6,930 nt of DNA from Nitrosarchaeum sp. Its GTDB lineage: Archaea > Thermoproteota > Nitrososphaeria > Nitrososphaerales > Nitrosopumilaceae. The notes beneath the pieces were generated by a model. The model saw nothing but the letters and a program-made list of their open reading frames with translations. It searched no databases and had not been told where the DNA came from. The translations under genes and the position numbers were made by a program. The stretch lies in contig JACRND010000031.1 of assembly GCA_016234975.1 (NCBI GenBank), positions 1 to 6,930 of the forward strand, in the 5' to 3' direction. Below, piece after piece: positions 1-4,402 of this stretch; the stretch's first letter is position 1, and each line of letters begins with the position of its first letter.

Positions 1-376
1 ATGTACCATATGAAAGTTTATCAGTTGTAACTGAAACAATTAATGGTTCAACTTCAACATCAATTAATTTTTTGATATCATTATAATGATATTCTATTTT
101 CCAATGTCCAAATTGATTATCAAAAGCATTTCGAGTAATTGTATGAGTGGCTTTTGATGCTTTGAAACTTTCAAGTGAACCATGAATAGCAGTACCATCA
201 GGCTGGGTTGCATTCCAACTCACCACTCCCCCAGAATAACCATCTATATCTAAAAAAACTTTGATCCAATCATTAGGACCAAACAACTCTTTTTCAGCAA
301 TGGCTGAAATTTCAGAGCCATATGCAATTTGAGGAACAACAAACGAAAAAAACATCAAAAAAAACAAGATCTTCAT
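1..376 (-). CDS. Secreted beta-sandwich protein, N-terminal part (partial)
   Basis: The gene runs leftward off the window, and 125 codons are visible. The first 20 residues form a signal peptide: Met-Lys, then a hydrophobic run (ILFFLMFFSFVV), then a polar stretch ending in AYG before SEIS, where cleavage is likely. The mature part (PNDWIKV, YSGGVVSW, PDGT, FDNQFGHWKIEY, then VSVTTDKLSY) resembles Ig-like or MG2-like beta-sandwich modules in thaumarchaeal exported proteins, so it probably acts outside the membrane or at the cell surface. The substrate or partner cannot be told. An in-frame ATG at 394 would add MDQNHI. I prefer 376 because a TATA-like TTGAAATAAA at 401-410 lies 25-34 bases ahead of it, as expected for a leaderless archaeal mRNA, and because it gives a standard signal peptide. 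The gene follows the coiled-coil gene on the same strand after a gap of about 95 bases. Secretion is well supported; the fold is inference. Confidence 0.8.
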   Translation of the reverse strand, partial: MKILFFLMFFSFVVPQIAYGSEISAIAEKELFGPNDWIKVFLDIDGYSGGVVSWNATQPDGTAIHGSLESFKASKATHTITRNAFDNQFGHWKIEYHYNDIKKLIDVEVEPLIVSVTTDKLSYGT

Positions 377-400
377 GATATGATTTTGATCCATAACGAG

Positions 401-410
401 TTTATTTCAA
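401..410 (-). promoter_or_regulatory. TATA-like box of the secreted-protein gene
   Basis: On the minus strand this reads TTGAAATAAA and lies 25-34 bases upstream of the ATG at 376, the spacing expected for an archaeal TATA box of a leaderless transcript. It is too close to the alternative ATG at 394, so it favours the downstream start. The match to the box is imperfect. Confidence 0.4.
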
Positions 411-472
411 AAGTAATGATTAACAATGAACGACAGGGTTGTGAATGTTCTTGATGAATGAGACCGGAATAT

Positions 473-1975
473 TCAATCAGTGCCAGTTTTGGCCAGATCT
501 TGATTTTCGTGTTGCTTTTTAGTAGATTTTTGTGGTTTGGAATGGACGGATTTTACATTTAATGATTTTAATTTTTTATTTTTCTCTACTAATTGTTTCT
601 TAATTTTTTGTTGTTGATCTTTTAATTTTTGATTCTTAATTTTGATTTGTTTTTCAATTTTTTCACGTTTTTGTCTTATGTTTTCCAAAGCCTTTTCTTC
701 ATTTTCAAGCTGTTTTGCCAAAATGCTCTGGGTTTGTAATTTTTCCTGTTCTACTTTTGTTTTTTTAGAGATGTTTTCCTGTTCTTTAGAGATAATTTCG
801 TTTATCTTTAATCTTTCTTCTTTTGCTTTAATCAAGTCCTTTTCTTGTGATTTAATTAATTTTTTTAATTTTTCAGATTCACTAAGTTTAGTTTTTTCTT
901 GATTCACTTGTGAGACAATTTCATCATATTCTTTTTTAGTTTTTTCCAAATCTATTTGTTTTTCTTTTATCTCATGAGCAATTTGGGCTTGTTTGAGCAA
1001 ATGAGATTTCTTTTTTTTTTTTATTTTAGCTAGCAAAAGTTGTGTTTGTTTTATCTGTTTTTCAATCTCTTCTTGTTCGAATTTGGTTTGTGCAAGTTGA
1101 TTCTTTTGATATTGAAGATCTTTTGCTACGTTATCCTTTTCAATTGTAATTTTTTTCATTAGTTCATTTCTTTCAGATTTTACTTTTTCTAGTTCTTCCT
1201 TCTGGGAAATGATTTGTTCAGATAGTTTTGTCTGTGTCTGAATATTGAGGTGTTCTTCTTTAATTTGTGACTCTAGTAAAGTTTTTTCCAATAAAACTTG
1301 TTTTTCATAATCTTTTCTATTTAAAATGAGTTGAGATAATTTAGAACGCTGTAAATTGATCTCGTCATAAATTTTTTCTCTGTCATGGAGTAGTTCTTCT
1401 TCAGTTTTAATTTTTTCATATATTCCAGTTAATTCATTCAAGTTATTTTCTGGAGGATGCCAATCGTGTGGCATTAAACCTCGAAGTTTTGGAGTAGGGA
1501 GTTTAGAGGTATAATGTTTTATTTCTGGGTGTTTGAGTTTTTCGTTTACAGTGTTTATCTTATCTTCAGTTGTCATATCAGAATGTATGATATTATTTTT
1601 TAATGTTGGGTTGTTTGAATCAAGTTTGTTTTCAAGATAAACTTGATCTGAATGATATAGGGGTTTGTTCTGTGACAGCATATCGTAAATATGCTGTAAT
1701 CTTCCGGGGTCGCCATTACCAGAATCAATTAACACTTGAATTTTTGAAAGGGTTTCATTTTCTTTTGGTTTTTCATCATCTATCATGATAAACAGAGTAT
1801 TGATCTTATTTTCCAAATACATTTGGTCTGAGCGATACAGAGGTTTATTCTGTTTAATGAATTCTAGAATATGATGTAATCTCCCAACATCACCGTCATT
1901 TGCATCAATTAGATATTGTATTCTTTGAATGATTTGAGTTCGTGTAAGGTGTTGCAAATTACCAACTTTATTCAA
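473..1975 (-). CDS. Tandem short-domain protein with long coiled coil
   Basis: This is a 500-residue protein of unknown function. Residues 18-58 and 78-118 are two copies of one domain, identical at about 26 of 41 positions and exactly 60 residues apart. Shared signatures are LID, GD.GRL, QNKPLY, SDQ and YLENK. Residues 120-180 form a linker rich in Pro, Asn and His (LPTPKLRGLMPHDWHPPENN). From about 181 to 475 the protein is almost unbroken Lys/Glu/Gln/Leu heptad-like sequence, an extended coiled coil, and it ends in a basic tail (SKPQKSTKKQ). There is no signal peptide or membrane segment, so a cytoplasmic structural, scaffold or nucleoid-type role is possible, but that is inference. The start is TTG: an in-frame TGA lies upstream with no ATG in between, the next Met is residue 53, and a TATA box sits 26-33 bases ahead. 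A run of twelve A residues encodes Lys319-323. The tandem domain may be a thaumarchaeal accessory module; I know of no assigned function. Confidence 0.88.
   Translation of the reverse strand: MNKVGNLQHLTRTQIIQRIQYLIDANDGDVGRLHHILEFIKQNKPLYRSDQMYLENKINTLFIMIDDEKPKENETLSKIQVLIDSGNGDPGRLQHIYDMLSQNKPLYHSDQVYLENKLDSNNPTLKNNIIHSDMTTEDKINTVNEKLKHPEIKHYTSKLPTPKLRGLMPHDWHPPENNLNELTGIYEKIKTEEELLHDREKIYDEINLQRSKLSQLILNRKDYEKQVLLEKTLLESQIKEEHLNIQTQTKLSEQIISQKEELEKVKSERNELMKKITIEKDNVAKDLQYQKNQLAQTKFEQEEIEKQIKQTQLLLAKIKKKKKSHLLKQAQIAHEIKEKQIDLEKTKKEYDEIVSQVNQEKTKLSESEKLKKLIKSQEKDLIKAKEERLKINEIISKEQENISKKTKVEQEKLQTQSILAKQLENEEKALENIRQKREKIEKQIKIKNQKLKDQQQKIKKQLVEKNKKLKSLNVKSVHSKPQKSTKKQHENQDLAKTGTD
1622..1744 (-). 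repeat. Tandem domain copy 2 (residues 78-118)
   Basis: This is the second copy of the domain with the motifs VLID, GDPGRL, KPLYHSDQ and YLENKL. It is separated from copy 1 by a short acidic and polar linker (residues 59-77). Differences are mostly conservative (R/K, I/L, E/D), which suggests both copies are under selection. Confidence 0.85.
1802..1924 (-). repeat. Tandem domain copy 1 (residues 18-58)
   Basis: This is the first copy of the domain with the motifs YLID, GDVGRL, KPLYRSDQ and YLENKI. At DNA level it resembles the second copy 180 bases away, for example the segments coding for the KPLY.SDQ.YLENK motif around 1821-1855 and 1641-1675. It appears to be an intragenic duplication. 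Confidence 0.85.
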
Positions 1976-2000
1976 TTCACTTTTGAATAAAGTATAGTCA

Positions 2001-2008
2001 AGTATAAA
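2001..2008 (-). promoter_or_regulatory. TATA box of the coiled-coil gene
   Basis: On the minus strand this reads TTTATACT after a T-rich run. It lies 26-33 bases upstream of the TTG at 1975. The spacing implies that transcription starts at or next to the start codon, which supports a leaderless TTG start. A second, weaker TATA-like motif (ACTATACT, around 1991-1998) is too close. Confidence 0.6.
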
Positions 2009-2110
2009 AAAACGGGTAAAGAAAATTCACATTTTCATAAATTTTAAGTGATTCCGATCACAGCAGATCAACAAAAAAGATAAGATCTAAAACTAACAGA
2101 AAGTATTGGA

Positions 2111-2117
2111 GTTTATT
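2111..2117 (+). promoter_or_regulatory. TATA-like box of the small membrane protein gene
   Basis: TTTATTA sits 25-31 bases before the ATG at 2142, the position expected for a leaderless archaeal promoter. It lies inside the alternative 5' extension from 2106, so if it is the real promoter the TTG at 2106 cannot be the start. Confidence 0.4.
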
Positions 2118-2141
2118 AGATGGCATACAGGTAATTTATCA

Positions 2142-2345
2142 ATGAAAAGCGGAGGCATAATTATCGCCGCAGGAGTGGTTATGGTAGTGTGTGGATCCAT
2201 ATTGTTTTATGTTGTTCAGAGTGGTCCGCAGGTAGAATCTTTTCTTAGAACAATAAAACATGCCGGAACGTTTATCGGATTATTAGGCATGGGTGTAACA
2301 TTGGCAGGTATTTTGTTGTATTTAATAAACAGAAACCAACCATGA
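2142..2345 (+). CDS. Small two-helix membrane protein
   Basis: This is a 67-residue protein of unknown function. It has two hydrophobic segments, at about residues 5-24 (IIIAAGVVMVVCGSILFYVV) and 41-63 (GTFIGLLGMGVTLAGILLYL). A short polar loop (QSGPQVESFLRTIKH) joins them and the tail is NRNQP. The glycine-rich helices are typical of small archaeal membrane proteins that pack in a helical hairpin. A TTG at 2106 in the same frame would add twelve residues. The ATG at 2142 is preferred because it is followed by a Lys and the hydrophobic segment, and because a TATA-like TTTATTA lies 25-31 bases ahead. The gene is divergent from the coiled-coil gene. It looks like a conserved thaumarchaeal hypothetical protein from memory of similar sequences; no role can be assigned. 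Confidence 0.8.
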   Translation: MKSGGIIIAAGVVMVVCGSILFYVVQSGPQVESFLRTIKHAGTFIGLLGMGVTLAGILLYLINRNQP

Positions 2346-2573
2346 CACTTCTTTATTTGTCATATCTCATAGTGCGTCGGAGATTTTTCCACAGTAAAGA
2401 GAAGATTTATTGCAATTTGGACAACATGCAAGTAAAAACTTATGCCAAATTCATTTTTTATATTCAAGTTGTTAAGTATTTTTTGCATATAGTGACAAGT
2501 AGAAATCAAATTAGTGGTAAAACAGGAAAAGATGTTTAAAAATTATAATAATACTGAGATCCAACTTTAAAAA
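2346..2573. other. Intergenic stretch with no convincing gene
   Basis: These 228 bases separate the membrane protein gene from the next plus-strand gene. A plus-strand frame starting at 2342 overlaps the upstream stop as ATGA and would encode 65 residues. However, its composition (RRRFF, FIFYIQVVKYF) looks like translated AT-rich spacer. On the minus strand, 2367-2450 is open for 27 codons and contains a Cys-Cys-Pro-Asn-Cys cluster plus one more Cys, but it has no standard start codon. No tRNA, stem-loop RNA or repeat was seen. The right end carries the promoter of the following gene. Confidence 0.6.
2543..2550 (+). promoter_or_regulatory. TATA box of the 141-residue protein gene
   Basis: TTATAATA, in an A/T-rich block, lies 24-31 bases upstream of the TTG at 2574. 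The spacing places the transcription start at or near the TTG and supports a leaderless TTG start. Confidence 0.55.
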
Positions 2574-2999
2574 TTGTCAGAAAAAATTTGGTTAGGAGTA
2601 ATTTATCTTAAAGACGAGGGAGGATATGAATTAGTTTTAAAATCACTAGCCCATTATAAAAAAAGATTAACAACCATAGGAAACAGCCCAGAATTAAAGG
2701 ATTCATCGGCTATGTTTGCATCATTACTTCAACAAGAAGCCATGAAGACGATTCCAAAAATTGATGAGATGATAAAAAAAATTCAAAACGGATTATCAGA
2801 TGCCAAATTGCTTAATTCTTTAAGTGACGATTCGGCATTTTTGGTAAAAGCACTTTTGTGTTATGAAGCAGATATCAAAAAAGCTCAAGATACAGGACAT
2901 GAATATTTTTTAAAATTAGTAGGAAATTTACCGTTAATCAAGGATGATTTAGAGGCAATTAAACATGCATTAAATAAAATCAGTCAATTTTCAGTTTAA
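2574..2999 (+). CDS. Helical protein of unknown function, TTG start
   Basis: This encodes 141 residues that I do not recognise. The sequence is mostly amphipathic helix with no signal peptide, membrane segment, metal-binding cluster or nucleotide-binding motif. Visible blocks are EKIWLGVIYLKDEGGYELVLKSL at the N-terminus, a Lys/Glu-rich middle (MKTIPKIDEMIKKIQ) and a C-terminal helix pair around LPLIKDDLEAIKHALNKI. It is probably cytoplasmic. The start must be TTG or something non-standard: an in-frame TAA lies at 2568-2570, one codon before it, and the first internal Met is at residue 48. The TATA box at 2543-2550 fits this start. Its TAA stop directly abuts the stop of the convergent gene, so the two 3' ends share no spacer. 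Confidence 0.82.
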   Translation: MSEKIWLGVIYLKDEGGYELVLKSLAHYKKRLTTIGNSPELKDSSAMFASLLQQEAMKTIPKIDEMIKKIQNGLSDAKLLNSLSDDSAFLVKALLCYEADIKKAQDTGHEYFLKLVGNLPLIKDDLEAIKHALNKISQFSV

Positions 3000-3230
3000 T
3001 CACATCCCTTGAAGATACCACTCAAGATATGGTTTCAGATTTTTACATAATTTTTTCTTTTCAGCATCATCATTTATGTACATAATTGCCTGAATTTTTC
3101 CCTGTAGGTATTGTTGCGTAATATTGCTTTTGAGATGATGTTGAATTTGAGCTAAGATTTCAAGAATTTTATCAGATGATATATTATCAAAATTACCTAA
3201 AATTTGTTTGACTTCATCTTGTAATAACAT
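3000..3230 (-). CDS. Small helical protein of unknown function
   Basis: This encodes 76 residues starting at ATG, not recognised. It is predicted helical throughout (DEVKQILGNF, SDKILEILAQIQHHL, AEKKKLCKNLKPYLEWYL), with one cysteine and no membrane segment. The periodic hydrophobics suggest a small helical bundle or a partner-binding protein. A TATA-like CTTAATAAA at 3261-3269 would give a leader of only a few bases. The gene lies 47 bases downstream of another small minus-strand gene and may share its transcript. Its TGA begins at the base right after the convergent gene's TAA. The clean frame with an ATG start makes it a likely real gene. Confidence 0.7.
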   Translation of the reverse strand: MLLQDEVKQILGNFDNISSDKILEILAQIQHHLKSNITQQYLQGKIQAIMYINDDAEKKKLCKNLKPYLEWYLQGM

Positions 3231-3277
3231 TATAAAATCTAAGATAAATTCCGTTATTACTTTATTAAGTGTATTTT

Positions 3278-3505
3278 CTAAATGAGATCTTTATCATCCC
3301 ACGTAAGACGAAATTTTCCAACGACTTTAAAAAGATGTAACCTCCCACCTTTTCTAAATTTTAATTTATATAATTTCTGAGACGTGTCATAAATCTCCAG
3401 AGAAACACTGTCAACAATAGTTTCAAAAATCACAGGATTATTAGATATCTCCCTCCACTCATTTGGTTCAAAATCAAGATAAAATTTAGTATAAAGTAGC
3501 CCCAT
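3278..3505 (-). CDS. Small basic, probably beta-rich protein of unknown function
   Basis: This encodes 75 residues, not recognised. Alternating hydrophobic and polar stretches (LLYTKFYLDF, SVSLEIYD, KLYKLKFRKG, LHLFKVVGKFRLTW) suggest several beta strands, perhaps a small barrel or PH-like fold. That is inference. The cluster KLKFRKGGRLHLFK is basic and could bind nucleic acid or an acidic partner. A TTG at 3511 would add two residues (Met-Lys). The ATG at 3505 is preferred because a TATA-like TTTTTATT at 3530-3537 lies 25-32 bases ahead. The gene sits between the winged-helix regulator (58 bases upstream) and the 76-residue gene (47 bases downstream), all on the same strand, so a loose operon is possible. 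Confidence 0.72.
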   Translation of the reverse strand: MGLLYTKFYLDFEPNEWREISNNPVIFETIVDSVSLEIYDTSQKLYKLKFRKGGRLHLFKVVGKFRLTWDDKDLI

Positions 3506-3529
3506 TTTCAAAGTTGGTAAAATATGCCA

Positions 3530-3537
3530 GAATAAAA
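3530..3537 (-). promoter_or_regulatory. TATA-like box in the gap after the regulator gene
   Basis: On the minus strand this reads TTTTTATT, 25-32 bases ahead of the ATG at 3505. It lies in the short gap behind the winged-helix gene, which suggests the small gene can be transcribed on its own even if it also receives read-through from the regulator gene. Confidence 0.35.
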
Positions 3538-3563
3538 ATCAGGTAACCTTCAATCAAAGGCGA

Positions 3564-4145
3564 CTATTCTGATTCTAGATAGTTTTTCGGCATATTAGTA
3601 CTAAGATAACTCATGACTGTAGGATAGACGGTGCCAAAATATTTGTCATTATTAATAATTGTAAAAAGCCTGTGAATTAGCTGTTGAATTTCCAGATGCT
3701 CGTCACGATACAAAGTTTTTTTTGGATTCTTGTTTGAATCTAAAAAAGTGAATCCATTATCAGTCTGCAGTATATTTTTTAGTAATGAATTTGTTAGGGC
3801 TATCTTTTCACTTACATCTTTATGTTGATAATCAGTTTCAAGTTTTTTTATGTAATTTTTTATGTTGTGAAAAGAGGTATTTGTAATTCTTTCAATATGT
3901 TGTTGAAATCGGATAGTATAATTTAATGTCGGAATATAGAATTTCATATTTCCTTTTTTTTGAACCAAAATTATTTCTTTTTCAAGTAATGAATTTCGAG
4001 TCTTTTCAAATGTTGTTTTAGCCATATACTCAGGAACTATCATTTTCATCAATGCGTTATGATGCATGTTAGGATTATTTTTGATATATTCCAAAACAAT
4101 TCTCTCACGCTCATATAGTTCTGAATTAGGCTCAAGATAAGTCAT
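3564..4145 (-). CDS. Winged-helix DNA-binding regulator (putative)
   Basis: This is a 193-residue protein. Residues 10-72 fit a winged helix-turn-helix: helix ERERIVLEYIKNN, a second helix from HHNALMKMIV, a recognition-type helix from about 42 (AKTTFEKTRNSLLEKEII) and a wing LVQKKGNMKFYIP. The layout resembles MarR/ArsR-like or other archaeal wHTH proteins, but I cannot place it in a named family. Residues 80-193 are mostly helical (IERITNTSFHNIKNYIKKLE, then LEIQQLIHRLFTII) and may dimerise or sense a ligand. No metal-binding Cys cluster is seen. The ATG start lies just behind a strong TATA box with TAGGTC/GACCTA boxes between them, which suggests the protein controls its own promoter. Two small unknown genes follow on the same strand and could be its targets. 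The DNA-binding role is well supported by the fold pattern; the target is inference. Confidence 0.8.
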   Translation of the reverse strand: MTYLEPNSELYERERIVLEYIKNNPNMHHNALMKMIVPEYMAKTTFEKTRNSLLEKEIILVQKKGNMKFYIPTLNYTIRFQQHIERITNTSFHNIKNYIKKLETDYQHKDVSEKIALTNSLLKNILQTDNGFTFLDSNKNPKKTLYRDEHLEIQQLIHRLFTIINNDKYFGTVYPTVMSYLSTNMPKNYLESE

Positions 4146-4151
4146 TATAGC

Positions 4152-4176
4152 TAGGTCGACCTATTATAGGTAGGTC
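4152..4176 (-). promoter_or_regulatory. Putative operator: TAGGTC/GACCTA boxes
   Basis: Three copies of the hexamer TAGGTC or its complement are packed here: TAGGTC at 4152-4157, GACCTA at 4158-4163 and TAGGTC at 4171-4176. The first two form a perfect 12-base palindrome. Within the block, ACCTAT and ATAGGT (4159-4171) form another inverted repeat around one central base. The block lies between the TATA box and the ATG of the regulator gene, covering the expected transcription start. Binding there would block initiation, so autorepression is the simplest reading. Confidence 0.6.
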
Positions 4177-4186
4177 ATATATTTAT
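4177..4186 (-). promoter_or_regulatory. TATA box of the winged-helix gene
   Basis: On the minus strand this reads ATAAATATAT, among the best TATA matches in the window. It lies 32-41 bases before the ATG at 4145, so the expected transcription start falls within or just after the operator boxes and the leader is only a few bases long. Confidence 0.65.
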
Positions 4187-4402
4187 CAATATCGGCAAAT
4201 AAAAATAGATTTCTGATCATCGATTTATGCTCTAAAAATTTATCACAGTATGTTTTGTCAATAAGACTATCAAACTTAAGTTATTTTGGGTAGCATCAAA
4301 TTCAATCTGTATTTTTCATTCATAAAATAATTGACATTTCACAGATGAATAACTTTACGATAACTGTCAGATTTTCATGAGTAATTTGGGGGATTTCTAT
4401 TT
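4187..4402. other. Intergenic stretch downstream of aEF-2
   Basis: These roughly 215 bases lie between the aEF-2 stop and the promoter of the winged-helix gene. All frames on both strands are broken by frequent stops, and the few ATGs (for example those leading into ATG-CTC-TAA or ATG-AAA-AAT-ACA-GAT-TGA) open only very short frames. No tRNA, strong hairpin or long T-run terminator was seen behind aEF-2. I see no gene here. Confidence 0.6.

Noticed and set aside
377..394. Upstream ATG at 394 as the start of the secreted protein.
   Set aside because: The TATA-like box would be only 7-16 bases ahead, and the extra residues MDQNHI weaken the signal peptide. It cannot be fully excluded.
642..902. 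Plus-strand open frame rich in Phe, Ser and Cys opposite the coiled-coil gene.
   Set aside because: It is the complement of Lys/Glu-rich codons (TTT, TTC, TCT) and is a shadow of the real gene.
1603..1788. Plus-strand open frame opposite the second tandem domain.
   Set aside because: It is a shadow frame of the coiled-coil gene, with no promoter or recognisable protein.
2342..2539. A 65-codon plus-strand frame overlapping the stop of the small membrane protein gene as ATGA.
   Set aside because: The overlap looks operon-like, but the residue make-up is that of translated AT-rich spacer, with no domain or coherent hydrophobic pattern. I could not support it as a gene.
4187..4402. Possible C/D-box type RNA near AGATGAA and CTGTCAGA.
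   Set aside because: The box matches are incomplete and no closing stem could be found, so there is no support for an RNA gene.
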